Shown: positions 33,289 to 45,300 of the stretch, piece after piece
Numbering within the stretch: position 1 is the first letter of the stretch
How the letters are laid out: the number at the start of each line of letters is the position of its first letter
Origin: Lepidodermella squamata
Lineage: Eukaryota > Gastrotricha
Direction of reading: 5' to 3'
DNA length: 64,000 nucleotides
Assembly: GCA_047495785.1 (NCBI GenBank)
Contig: JBLDXI010000017.1
Location: forward strand, 1,984,001 to 2,048,000
Notes under the pieces: model-generated
What the model saw: the letters and a program-made list of their open reading frames with translations, nothing else
Databases searched by the model: none
Told to the model about the DNA's origin: nothing
Position numbers and translations under genes: made by a program

Positions 33289-34587
33289 ATGACTGAGGCT
33301 AATTTAAGCAAGGCGCTTGTGCTAGATCCTGATGCAGCCAAATATTTCCAGTCGATAGCTAGCACCAGTTTGGTACCGATGGTGCAAGACGCCGTCAGGC
33401 GGAAAGTTGACGAAGACGTCGAGGTTCGAATAATCGTCGCCGGAGCAAGCCGGGTCGGCAAATCACTTTTCATTCGAAAATTCCTCAATTACCCAGCCGG
33501 CGACCCGCGTGGTCCGAAATTTGGCCAGCGAAACGAGCATCGAACTACTGAACTCATCAGTTACAAACGCGACGAAGTCCCTGGTATTGTAATGGACGAT
33601 GCGATGGGCATCGGTCACGGTCAGATGAAGGTGAAGCCAGAAAAGTACTGCAACAAGCTGAAGCTCGACAAATATGATGTCGTGATTCTGATGACATCCG
33701 GGCTTTTCGCCGACGACGAGCTTGGGCTGTACAATTACGTCAAAAAATTGAAAACGAAACCGCCGTGTTTTCTCGTTCTCTCCCACTTCGACGCTCATTT
33801 GAAAGATGAAATCGAACTACATGGCATTGAAGATGAGCTTTTGGCTGCCAGCCAAGTTCGAGAGTCAATGCTGGGTACAATTAAAGGCCAACTGAAATCG
33901 AATTCAGAACAGGAGACTGAACTATTTTGCATTGATAATCGAAGACCTGATCAGCATGACTTTCCAAAGCTACAAAGCGAGATTAGCGCTGCATTGACTG
34001 GTGAAAAGCAGCGATTGGCTGAGAAACGGATGTTCCAGCTCTCTGACGAGGCGATGAAGAAAAAGGCGGAGGTCTGGAGGAAAGATTTGCCTCTCGTTTC
34101 GATTCCAAGCGGCGTTGGTGGACTGAGTCCCATTCCAGGCACGGATATCGCGGTTGAGGCCGGTTTCATCGTCCTCATGACGCTGAAACTCTACCGAGAT
34201 TTCGGCCTATCAGAGGCTAAACTAAACGAGATATGCGATACTTATGGCTTGGACTCTGCTGAAGTTACGCCTCAAATTCGAGCCAAACTTAAATACGCGA
34301 AGGTTGATATTGAAGCAGTCAAGGATAACTTGAAAGATCTGAAAACGCTCACTGGATTTCTGCTGAATTTCGTAAAAATCGGAGCTGCTCCAATCGCCCT
34401 GGCAATTGCTGGCGATGATATGGCGAAAGTGGTACCGGTTATTGGAACTATTATAGGCTGCACGATTGGCGCATTGACGAATTATTTCACGACTTGGTAT
34501 TTTCTGAAGAAAATCGTCGACGGCTGTGAGCATGATGGTTTAATTGTTGTCAACGAATTTCGACGTATCTTGGCGGCTGCCGAATAG
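33289..34587 (+). CDS. IRG-like (immunity-related/interferon-inducible-type) GTPase
   Basis: Single-exon gene, 432 aa. The P-loop is GASRVGKS (residues 52-59). A DDAMGIGH segment stands where the switch II DxxG is expected, and LSHFD stands where N/TKxD specificity residues are expected, so G3 and G4 are non-standard. The C-terminal half has the helical region typical of p47/IRG proteins and related GTPases: SPIPGTDIAVEAG, then YRDFGLSE, then an Ala/Gly/Ile-rich hydrophobic segment (PIALAIAG, VVPVIGTIIG) before Y-F-L-K-K. In vertebrates such GTPases attack pathogen vacuoles; the role in invertebrates is unknown. A TTTTTTCAG acceptor-like site lies 6 nt upstream of the ATG. AATAAA at 34629-34634. 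Confidence 0.78.
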   Translation: MTEANLSKALVLDPDAAKYFQSIASTSLVPMVQDAVRRKVDEDVEVRIIVAGASRVGKSLFIRKFLNYPAGDPRGPKFGQRNEHRTTELISYKRDEVPGIVMDDAMGIGHGQMKVKPEKYCNKLKLDKYDVVILMTSGLFADDELGLYNYVKKLKTKPPCFLVLSHFDAHLKDEIELHGIEDELLAASQVRESMLGTIKGQLKSNSEQETELFCIDNRRPDQHDFPKLQSEISAALTGEKQRLAEKRMFQLSDEAMKKKAEVWRKDLPLVSIPSGVGGLSPIPGTDIAVEAGFIVLMTLKLYRDFGLSEAKLNEICDTYGLDSAEVTPQIRAKLKYAKVDIEAVKDNLKDLKTLTGFLLNFVKIGAAPIALAIAGDDMAKVVPVIGTIIGCTIGALTNYFTTWYFLKKIVDGCEHDGLIVVNEFRRILAAAE

Positions 34588-35576
34588 CCAATGAGATTTT
34601 TCATTTTTTTCACGCCGATGGTTTTGCGAATAAAAGAATGAATCATGATGGCTGATTTGTAGTTATATTTTTCGAGACGTTCCGTGTTGTAAGCACCGTA
34701 ATGAGAAAGAACACGTCATTACCACCTTCCCTTTCAGAGATCAAACTGCGCCTTGTTATGATGTAATTCCCACGGCGGAACACTCTGCGCGCACGCTGAA
34801 AGTGAGTGCTGAACGAGAAAAAAGCTGGTATTATATCGTAAAACGTATACCTATATTACGGCTCATCGTCTCCGGTAGGTATCGGTCTATGTAGATGAAA
34901 GCATAAATCATTTCGAACAATGAGTATTATAGCTCTGGTTTTTCTTCACGTTGCGAAATACGCAAAATCGGGATTTCTTCTCGTTCTGCTTTCAGGATAG
35001 CACAAGATATACCTGCTCATTGATCATTATTTTGAACACTCGCACTGTCGATAATATCTATACGTCCCAATTTTTGTAGCTTAATCTTCGAGGTGTAAGG
35101 GGCCACATTTAGTTATATTGTTTTCTTTTAATAGAAAATTTTCATTCATCTGGGCGCCGCTGCAAAATAAGTGAGCATTCGTGTTTATTCGCGTCTTTGA
35201 CACCTCTCCTACTCATATTAGTGATATGGAGGCATTATTTTATAGACATAATATTATTATTTCACAGCCTTAATTAGTCGAGATTTGATTGTGACTGCGA
35301 GCGCGCTTCAATGGCCACAAAATATACTTGTGGCGATATGTATGCTATATTTTTGAGAGCGCTCTTTCACTTCACTGAAATAACAAAATCTGCAAACCGC
35401 CCACACGATGCCATACATATCTCGATCACAGATTTTCTTAAAAAAAATGCTTAGAAACCCTACAGAAATTACTATCTCGCATGCCAGAAACCTTCGTAAA
35501 ATGCTGGCATAATTTTCGCTTGGTTCCCATTTTTTAGGCTAATTTTGTATCGCCCTTATAGTAAAAATTTGGTCGT
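34588..35576. other. Intergenic AT-rich spacer
   Basis: 3' flank of the IRG-like gene with AATAAA at 34629-34634. No further gene or repeat is supported before the foldback element. Confidence 0.4.
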
Positions 35577-37138
35577 CGCTAGCTGCACCCGCGCGCTGGG
35601 TGCATAGAATTTGCTCGCTACACCCGAGGGTGCAGGATTATAGCTAGTTACACCCGGAAGGTGTGCGAAAATAGCTGCGTGCACCCGCATCTGGGTGCGA
35701 CCATTTTGCTACGTACACCAAATACATTTGATTGGACGGTATTGAAATCACGGGTGCAGAGAGAAAAACCGCTACACCCACTTGACCGCGCGCGGCGGCT
35801 AGAGAGCCATTTATTGCGCGCCAAGGAGTTAATAATCTGTCCGGTGCCGCTGATCAATGTCATCAGTTCAAGAGTCGAGGCCTTGAAGATAGGGCTGAAA
35901 GCGCAGGCCGATTTCCAGTGTGCAAACCGAAAGCAACATCAATAGGATTAAGACGGTCGCGAGTTGGGCGCTATACCACCGCCGCTACCTTTCGCTCGCG
36001 TTCATTAACACCACTAATCAATATTCTCGAGCCGGTCTACAATAACCTATTACCGCCCGGCTTCCTGCCTTGAACTCGTGCACCCATTGCTTGATTTTCA
36101 CCTGGAGATCAGTGTTTCCCTCGTGACCCGCAGAATGCACCATGACGGCTATGATTGCACCCGCAGCGCCAGAGTCGGAGCGGAAAAAAACAAAGAAATC
36201 GTAACCGCCAATCGTCGACTTCAAAGCCGGCTGCTCCACTTCCGGGTGCCCTACTCAGGAGCGTCTGCTTGTTTCCAACTGGGGTGACTGTAGGCAGTGG
36301 GGTCACTTTGACACTTGGAGGAATAGTAATTCCTAATTCCTATTCCCTATTCCCTCAATTCCTATACTCTTTATTCGTATTCCTACAATTCCTATTTTCT
36401 ATTCCTGTAGGCTTTGACATGCCAAAATAGGGTGACTTTGGCATGCCAAAAATCGAATATGGTTAGGTAAAGACCTCGCGAAAGGAGTACCGTGTTGGAT
36501 CGCCTGGAGGATGGGCAATATAATAATGACATATGATTTCATATTCAATTAGTCTGTTTCGGTTTAGCCGTCACCGAAATTTCAATTAATATTAATATAC
36601 CGTATTTTTTCGAATAAGGGCCGCGGCGACTATTTTCCTGATTTTTTGAAAAAGGCCTAAAACGCGGCGTTTAATCGGGTGCGGCCTTTATTTGGAGTGC
36701 CGCGAAAAAATGCCGCGACTTTACATATTATGTCCTCTCCCAAAATGGGTTATTACGATGCGCATTGTGCACATCCAGGTTGGCCTTTCCTTGGGCTATC
36801 CAACGGTACCCCACTCACTAGGTCTTTACCTTACCATATGTTTGGCATGTCACCCATTCTGGCAAGTCAAAGTGACCCTATTGTGCAAAGTGCGCTAATA
36901 AGTCACCCCAGGTACGTAATCTCGCTAACTCGCATTTTACCTTGTTTAATTACTTCTGTACACCTTGCCGCACCGACAGCCGGCTTTTTCCTAATTCCTT
37001 ATTGTTTGTATAGGGTGTAGCGAGTCAAATCGTCGCACCCACACTAACGCGCGGTATAGGGTGTAGCGAGCAAAATGGTTGCACCGATTGTGTAGCTAGC
37101 AAATCGGATGCACCCGCGTGTGGGTGCAAATAGCACAC
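35577..37138. mobile_element. Foldback-like element with inverted arrays of hairpin units
   Basis: Left end 35577-35725: about four degenerate ~30-35-nt units, each starting GCTNGNT-CACCC and carrying a CACCC...GGGTG inverted repeat. Right end 37008-37138: the same units in reverse complement. Inside, a second inverted pair is close to perfect (36457-36476 against 36820-36839, 19 of 20) and flanked by further matches such as CATGCCAAA and GTACCG-TTGGAT. A low-complexity ATTCCTA-type tract lies at 36320-36405. No transposase frame is recognisable, so the element would be non-autonomous. The exact ends and target-site duplication are not resolved. Confidence 0.65.
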
Positions 37139-40100
37139 TCGTAAAAATTTTGAGGGAAAAATGCGTTATTTTCGCCCATTTTGCCGAAATGTTCAATGCA
37201 AAATGTTGGTGCTTAATTTGATATACCCATTCTGCAGTTTTTTCGGCCTAAACGGCAAGCGCAAAATAACGCAATAAGCAAACCTTGTCGTGCGTGTTTT
37301 TTCAAGCCAAAGCGCGGCGGCCAGGTGTCACCCAACCGGCACCAACGAGAACCCTCACCTGCGTGCCATTGGCCCAATGCCACCCAATCGCCACCCTCAA
37401 TGGGGCAAAAAATATCGTGAAGTCCAATCGAATGTAAGATCGCGCAATAAGTTTATATTGCTGAAATCGCGAATTCAGCAGCAGTTTTATCACACTTCGC
37501 TTTCGGTAACCGTGACGAAATTTTTCTAGGGAATTTACATATATCCCTGAAATAAGTAGGGTAATTTTATTGGGTAAACGCGCGGTGCAATTAAACTTGG
37601 CGCACCGAAGTCGCCCAAGTTTGAAACCTGCAGCACAATTCTTAATCCAGCGCCCAATTTTAAGGCGTGCAGCCGAAATGTTTACTTTTTAACCGTGATC
37701 GCAGCCGGAAATATATATATTGGCAGCCGAAATGTTGAACTTTGCAGCACAATTATTTATCCTCCTTAATATCAACTTTCTCTCCATAAAAACATCTTGA
37801 AATGATCGTTACATGTTTCCCGATAATGTTGATATGGCCCGAGCCTATGGCTGCGTTCGAAGTTGGCGATGTTAACGAAGGAAATACCCACCCAGGCATC
37901 AGGCATCACCCAGGTTTCTGTGAATTTCGAATTGGCCGATATGCGCTGAGTCTCGGGATGAGACACGCGCTTGCAATAAAGGTGTCTGTGTGATTATACC
38001 CGTTCGAATCCAGGACTGGCTGCGCGCCATTCATGGTTATAACTCCATAAATTTCATTTCATTTATTTGTTTCTGCAGTTTCGCGTTGCGCGTGTACACA
38101 GAATTGATAAATCCTCATTGGCGCCTCACCGTCGATACGGAACATTTAGAAAAATTAGGCAACAAATTATGTAAAATATAGTTTTTAAAAACAGAAATGG
38201 AACGCGTATTTATAATATCAGAAGGTATTTTGTTCCAAATTTTGTATATTCTGTTTGAGATGGAAAATTTTTGAGCATCAGAGCGGCATTTCGAAGGAAT
38301 CAGACAGTGATTGGCTTTTCTGTGATTAGACGAAGGTGTAAATAATGAAGAAAAAGGAAGATCAACAAAATTATGATAGGATTTATAGCATAACAATAAG
38401 TCGCGAAACAAACGGCGATGTTCAAGTGATAAGATACCATTGTTTTTACAAGCTTGTTCATACTGCAAAGTAGGAAAAACCGCTTTTAGAAATTTTTGTT
38501 GCACTTTTTCAATATTATCAATAATTTTTAGTATATATGGGCTATAAACAGTAGAACAATAATCGATAATAGGTAAGACGTAGGCTTTATATGCTAAAAT
38601 TTTCATACGATTACATTTGAAACTTTTGATAATAACTTTTGATAACAAATTACCCTAAATTACCGATATAAAAAAATATTGCTACGCCCGGGTGGGTCTC
38701 ATCAAGAAATGAGCAGGGTGGGTCTCAATGTCTTACCGTGTTTTTCATGTGTTGTACGCTCATCGTGCGCGTACGAGAGAGCATACAGCGCGCGTACGAC
38801 AAATCGCTGAAATAAAAAATACAACGCGAAAATCGGCTTTCTTTGATATTCGCAACCGGGCGCGCAGCTCAATTTTTCATTCAAGGAGGTGCCAGGTGTG
38901 CGGAGAAAAAAGCGGAAGCACGCGCCGATTATTACCTGTTGAACAGTCAATGGCACGGTTACTAGTTGCGGCGTCGTTCGAACACCTCACACCGTTTCTG
39001 CCCTCATAGTCTGTCCTTACATTAGTCATCGGTGGCTCAGGTACCGGCCGTTGACCCGGAATTGCGCTGGCGGGGCCTAGAAATTGAAAACCAGCCGGCC
39101 GCCGCCGGCCTGGTTGAAATTCAAACAAAATAATGGAAACTATTTCCCCCCTTCGAACACTGCCGCTTGTAAGGTCGAAAATACTTGTAAAAAGTAACTT
39201 CTCAAACGCATTTTTGAAAAATTCGGGGAATAATTTCACGTATTCACGTCTTTGTGCGGCGCACTTCTCAAATCGCGCTGCATTCATTGAAATCCTGCTG
39301 CAGGTTGCGTAATTTGCGCTGCGTTTGGTCAAAATGCGCTACGCACAGTCATTTTGAGCTGCAGGCTGCAGGTTTAAGATTTGGGCGACGCGTTTCAATT
39401 AGGCGATTAAACTCAGCAGATTATAACAATAACTATCCTGATTTCAAACGAGTTATCTGGTACACGGCTTGGGTCAACGATATCAATAATTAATACATAC
39501 CAATTTATGGGTATTGAAGCTGCATTTGGCATTGGTTGCGGCGCCGATTTTTATGCGCGGTTTGACGCAAACTTTCGCTTTTCTGCGTCACCGCCGGACT
39601 ATTTGCCCCGTTTTTTCCGACAACAGTCATAACTCTGTGGTAATATTTTAGGCCTCATGTCACTTCAAACCGTCGAATTCTAGTATATATCTATTAGCCG
39701 TGACGTGGAGCCTTTCAATAGGATTCAATGGGCATATCAATGACGCAATTTCTCGCAGAAATCGCACAGCAGGTTCGCGTACGTCGATTGCGCGCCAAGT
39801 GCTATTAGTTTTCTATGCGGAATGATTCCTTCAGGAATGTTTTGCTTGATGAAAGCAAAGCCTCCCACGTCCTTGCGGCGTGTGGCTAATAACCGGACGA
39901 ACAGGTAATATTCGGGTTGGGTGGCGAAACCAATTTTTTACTTGTCACTTGCTGAATGCGCCCACAAGACCATTTTTTGCCAGTCATGTTGCCGAGTTAC
40001 CGCTTTTCAGCCGCATGCTGTTTCAGCAAAACGGCGCCAACCGGTCCTTGCGGCCGTTTCTAGTTCATTATCTTACATGGCCCCTCTTTTGAGGATTCTC

Positions 40101-40417
40101 GCGGCCAAAACACTGCTTATAAGGAAAAAATTATTATTTCTAATAGGCACCTATTCTGAGTATGAATTTTCATTTATCGAGTGTGTGCTATAGAGCTAAA
40201 ATGCTGAGATGAAGAGCCTGTGGCCTCAGTCAAAATTTATTGAATATTTTATGAGAGCACGCCATTTCGCTATTTACTTCGGTACATTTTTCGGTAAAAT
40301 AATATGTCGACTTATATATAATTATTTAATAACATCATTATACTGACTGCATGTAACTAAGGGGCCGGTTCTAAGTTCGATTTCTTTGGTTATTAGGATT
40401 TTTATTGTTGATTGAGG
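37139..40417. other. Spacer with retroelement remnants
   Basis: Contains the LINE fragment listed separately and otherwise short unassigned frames. A twice-repeated GGGTGGGTCTCA occurs near 38690-38727. No intact gene is seen. Confidence 0.4.
38115..38648 (-). pseudogene. LINE (CR1/jockey-like) reverse-transcriptase C-terminal fragment
   Basis: The 177-codon minus-strand frame contains LAYKAYVLPIIDYCSTVYSP, then IDNIEKVQQKFLKAVF, then SLEHRRLFRDLLLCYK. This is the conserved 3' tail found after the reverse-transcriptase thumb in many non-LTR elements. The catalytic YADD region is absent upstream, so it is a 5'-truncated dead copy, the usual form for LINEs. The AT-rich composition matches the surroundings. 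Confidence 0.7.
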
Positions 40418-40962
40418 ATGCCGTTGAAGGACTGGTTGCCTTCGATGCCCGATTGGGGCAAATTTCAGGGGAAACTACCAGCTATGCCCGATAGCGTGGT
40501 CAGAATAACGGATAAAGTGACCGCAGCACCGAAACGATTTTTCGCCGAAGATCATTCCTTTTTATACTTCGCCCTCGCTGCAACGGCTGTTCCTGTTGCC
40601 GTGTACTACTACAGGAAACATCATCCTATCGATAATCATCGGCATCGGGACGAAAAAAGCGGCGAGCACAAACACAGGCACAAGCATCATTACCACAAAC
40701 ATGACGACGGCGACGAACACCGGTATCACAAACACCACAAACACCATCACCATCACCACAAAAGCGAAGATGGAGAGCAAAAGTAATTTTTTTGCAGGAT
40801 TTGAGATCAGCTTTTGGAATTTTCAACTTTTCTAGGCATCGTAAGCATCACCACCATAAACATCATCATCATGAATGCTCGCAACAATCTCAGCAAACTA
40901 CACCGATCAATAGCAAGACGATTGTGGACAATTGGAACATCACCAAGGACGCCGAATTATAA
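40418..40962 (+). CDS. Histidine-rich single-pass membrane protein
   Basis: Model join(40418..40782,40836..40962), 163 aa; the 53-nt intron is phase 2. The N-terminal ~45 residues carry PSMPDW and LPAMPDS repeats. A hydrophobic segment (FLYFALAATAVPVAVYYY, ~50-68) is followed by a long tail dominated by His and Lys, with runs such as HKHHHHHHK. The spliced exon continues the His-rich run and ends in a Gln/Thr-rich and acidic C-terminus. I do not recognise a family. The His tail suggests metal binding (Zn, Cu, Ni) or pH sensing next to a membrane; both are inference. The splice is supported because the His-rich coding pattern continues in frame across it. Confidence 0.7.
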
Positions 40963-42306
40963 GAAGCACCTTTTCGGCGGCTGAATGGCGTTCTCGCGCA
41001 AAATCTCGTAGATGTCTTAGAATGACATCGAATTATTATAATTTTCGGTTATACTTTCGCCTTTCGATGACAGTGATTATAATAATCGATGATCGGATTA
41101 CGTTTTAGAGTATTTTTCTATTGCACAAATTTGCTATATTTTTGCACATTAACTCACGCGAAAATTCTGCTGCTCCGTATATGAAATTGCCTTTTGCCTC
41201 GAAATCTACTGTGCACCGTCAAAACTGATGTTTTCAAGTATTCTTTCCTACATTTTCGCCCTTTATATGTACGCGGAATTTCTTCGGCTGACTGATCAAA
41301 GAGACAATAAAAATCGGATTTTTTCTTCGGTATTCATGCTTTTATTACTGAAAACAAACAAAAAAATGAATATATATATCTCGGATTTCCAGATACTTTT
41401 AAATATATAATATTGAAGCTACCGATAAAGAGCCCGTTCATTTAAATACAACAAGGTTTATACGATAAATAGGGCATCTATAGGCAGATTGATGCTTTCT
41501 TTCACCAAAAACAAGAGGCAAGTCACAACACAAGGCTCAAAAATACAGCTTCTTGTGCCAAAAATGTATCTTAAATAATTATTATTTTAGTACAATTTGC
41601 TATCTGTAATGATGTGTAAACGATCGAAAAATTAATCATTTTCGCCATCATGCATACACAGTAAGTCACAATTTAATTTAATCAGTTGTAGTTTCAGCAG
41701 GTCAACCGATGAAATGAATCAAGGAATAGTCATAAGAGATAACCACAAGAGACCATACGAGAAGACGAAATCAAACTAAAAAAATTAACCTGACCGTAAG
41801 TTCTTGAACGCACCTTACATACCCAACAGAAGAGCTAAAAATAACGCTTTTCCTCAAATATTAAGGAGGTTCAACAATAAATATATCGCTTCAATAGTAA
41901 CTGCCGATTCACAGTCTAGTACACTTGCGTTTATAATAATGTAGTATAATATAAAAGATTCATAGTAGAAAGAAAACAGAAGGATGCACATAAGATTTGT
42001 TTTTGGCTTCAAATAACAATAATATAGATTTCACAGGATGTTCATCGCTTTTTCACTCAACTTTACACTCAACTAGTCCCACTTCGTACCGATGAATTGT
42101 GCATTGCGAATTTTCAAAGATTACAGCGGTTTGTTTCCTTCTCTCGTTTGACAAGATACAGGACAGCAAGATCAAAGTAGCATTTCACGAATGTTCTGCT
42201 TGAATAGTTAGGTAGATTACAATGGCATATATAGAGAGAATAATATTATTGCGCGTTTTTTCTGGCAAATATAAAATATATTATCATAGCAACAGCATTT
42301 TTTACG
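40963..42306. other. AT-rich convergent 3' spacer
   Basis: Lies between the 3' ends of the His-rich gene (+) and the ATF6 gene (-). No open frame of interest; probably 3' UTRs. Confidence 0.4.
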
Positions 42307-45300
42307 TCACGGTTTCCCGCTCAGCCATTGCCGATACATGCGATTCGTCGCATCGGCGTGATCACCATCTCGCATGTGCCGCGAAACAATGTCAAGAGGA
42401 ATTAGATGTTTACCCAAATGCAGCACTTTCATATCGGTTATATCGCACTCAATTTGCATAAGAGCGACACTACCTTCAGGCGGTGAGACGGTTTCATTAA
42501 GGGAGAACAGTGCTGGGAGGATCAGCGACATTTTTGGCCGCGATGTACGGTTGACAACAAGAGCCGGGAAAATCAGCTGGTCGACGTGGAATGAAACCAT
42601 GTAGAAAGTGTCGTTGCGTTGTCGAATAGTTTTCGCGAATTTTTCGTATTGAGCCAAAGAGGCACTTTCTTCCGTCGCTGCTTCGACAGTTTGATCTGCG
42701 TGAGCTCGGCGTAACAACTGCTGCTGACGAGCCGAAACTACCCGACGTCGGTACAGCTGAACGTCAGAAGACGACGGACTGTTGCTGGGAGCAGTAGCAA
42801 CTCGGCGCCTTAAATGAAAGAAAACCATAAATTAATGAAAAAATCCGCCTTAAACTTGCTTTTTCAACTTTTTCAATTCCTATTTGAGACGTGGCAAGCG
42901 CTCTTCGCGCATTAAACGAGCACTTCGCCAGCTGATGTTGCGCAATTATTTGACAAAAAGAGTGACTAAGTGCCGGATGCCACGTCTCAATATTTAACAT
43001 TTCACACCAACTGCTCAAACCAGGGTCAAAATACGACATTTAGGTATGGTTTTACGACAGGACTTGAGAGCGGAAGGCAAAAGAGAGCGTGACATAAGGG
43101 TGCATTGAAGGAAAATAAGGATTATCGATGAGCTCCGAGTTAAAATAGTCACCAGGCCTCCGACTGGATAGGAAGAAGAAAGCATGAGTATACGCGCCAT
43201 ATTAGCCCGCTTGTTTGTATTGTTAAACTTAATTTGAGACGCAAACCAAGAAAAGGTGACTAATTGCGTTTTCGCTTTTATCAGAAAGAGGCGAGAGCTG
43301 GCGCGATTCTATTATGCGCCTGTTTTATTTGAGAGCTTGAAAAAATGTGTACCTTTTCCTAATTTCATCTATTATCTGCAAAGCAAACACGGTAAGACGC
43401 AGTTAATCAGGTTAGGTTGAGGCTACGACACAACTCCTCAGTCGGTATCTATACATTTCGCATAGAAATTAGAGGTCGCAGGCAAGCTCAACTTAAACAT
43501 ATAACTTGCAATATACTATTGTACCGTAAAATCCGAGCCGGGTATGATCACATGATAAGACCAGAAAATCCGTAAAAAGCCAGCAAAACGGGAGGCAATT
43601 TTGAATCTGTTTGCTGTTTTGGCTGAAACTTGGAGCTTCGCTTAGGGTAAAAAACGCCAAACACCCCTTAGATCGAATGATATACGAAAAATGAGTTTGT
43701 TCCTATATAGGTGCGGAGTCGTTCGAAGTTTGACCTTGGCGTGGCGTCAATTAGGCGCAATCGCCTACATCATTCGATAGGGCGCAATCAGTTGCCTAGG
43801 TGCCATGAAAAGTTGTTCCAGCAGTCGCAATCAAATATGACCAGAAATTGGAATGAGTGACACTAGTCGTACATCGCGCAACCGAGGAACACGCGTTCAT
43901 CTAGCATAAAGCGTCCCCTAGGGGAAAACGCGATTTTAGGGGAGTGCCCGTTCGCCTAGGTGAACAGTGTGTTCCGCTAAATTATGGTCGTAGGAGAATG
44001 CGCGATTTAGGGGGGAAATCGCGAAATAGCGGATGGCGCCTAGGTATTAAATGCTGCGTGGTAATCTCAGAAAATCGCAGGTGATTTTGAAACAATCCCA
44101 TTGATCCAAGTCAACACTATAGGCGGACAATTTAAAAAACCGAACACTCGCGAAGATGAGCTTATTATTGCTTACTTGTGCGCCGGCAACGCAAAAAAGC
44201 TGCACAGAAACGCAAATGTCGCCAAGTAAAAGCGCGTTCCGCGGTTGCGCGCGTTCGCCTGCGACATTTATTTACGCGATTTTGCTGCTCTTACATATGA
44301 GGAATTTAAATAAGTAACTGATAAGTATTGGTAAAATTCAGGCCAACCTCAACCTTAACCCCAAAATTTAAAATATGCATACAAGTATACGAGTGGTGAA
44401 ATCGAGCATTCATTAGAAAAGCAGAATGTACCGGGTTTGTATTTCATCTTACATTTCACCGCGCAACTATCATAACAAAAAACTGTGAGAGATATGCAAA
44501 GATATGCAAATTAATTTGTGCCTGTTTCCTTGTGGCCTTTTTGCGCCCAAAAAAGCCGCAACCATGATAGCTACTGAGTCAGTTGTGCCTAGTCACATTC
44601 GAATCCTCGCAAATTTCTACAGTATGAGGACGCAGAACATCTCGTGCACAGATAGCGCTAGGCGGTGAAAAATTCAAGCGAAAATGCCACAACATTGGCG
44701 GTGACTGCTCTTGCAATCAGTCACAAGCTCAGCCGCGCGACTCCCAGCGGCAAAACTATAAGGGCTAGACGTCGAGCTTGGACTCAAAATGGGCAGCGGA
44801 CTATGCTCTAAATGACAGGACCATATTATTTTGCGAACGTCAGAATACTGGTGGAACTTGGCTTACGTTTTGAAAAAATTAGGCATAGGAAAACCGAAAC
44901 TTCACTGTTTTTTCAATTAGATAAATTGGGTTTTTGTCAAAAATGCGCGCACAAGTCGGCTGTCAAGTGGTGCCCCGCAGCTTCTCAGGCATAAAAACTC
45001 GCGTGAATCGCGCAAAAGATCGCTGATAGAAGGAGAAGCGCATTAGATGGAGTAAACTGCAATAATAAGTTGAAGAATGCGATTCCTAGTGGTTTTGGCT
45101 CAAAAGCGAATAATAGAAGGCAGAGCCGAAAAAAGGGTAGGTCTCGCTTATTAAGATTTGATTGAACCTATATAGGAAAATGAGGATATAAGGTAGCTAA
45201 GCAATTTAATTCAGCGCCATTGCTGGCTTTGGACTTGATTGCAATCGAAAACAGGTGAAAACTAGAAACTGGAGCAAATTTTTAGAGAGTTTACGGACCC

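Noticed and set aside
35577-35725. CRISPR-like array (regular short repeats)
   Set aside because: Units are degenerate and self-complementary, have no unique equal spacers, are mirrored at the other end of the element, and the host is an animal genome.
40562-40826. Val/Met-rich hydrophobic protein on the minus strand of the His-rich gene
   Set aside because: It is the reverse translation of the CAC/CAT-rich tract. The plus-strand frame has a proper intron and continues its pattern across it.
42307-42828. A separate small gene encoding the RPKMSLILPALF protein
   Set aside because: The block is the luminal C-terminus of ATF6, and it joins in frame (AG|G) to the exon ending at 45386, so it is the last ATF6 exon.
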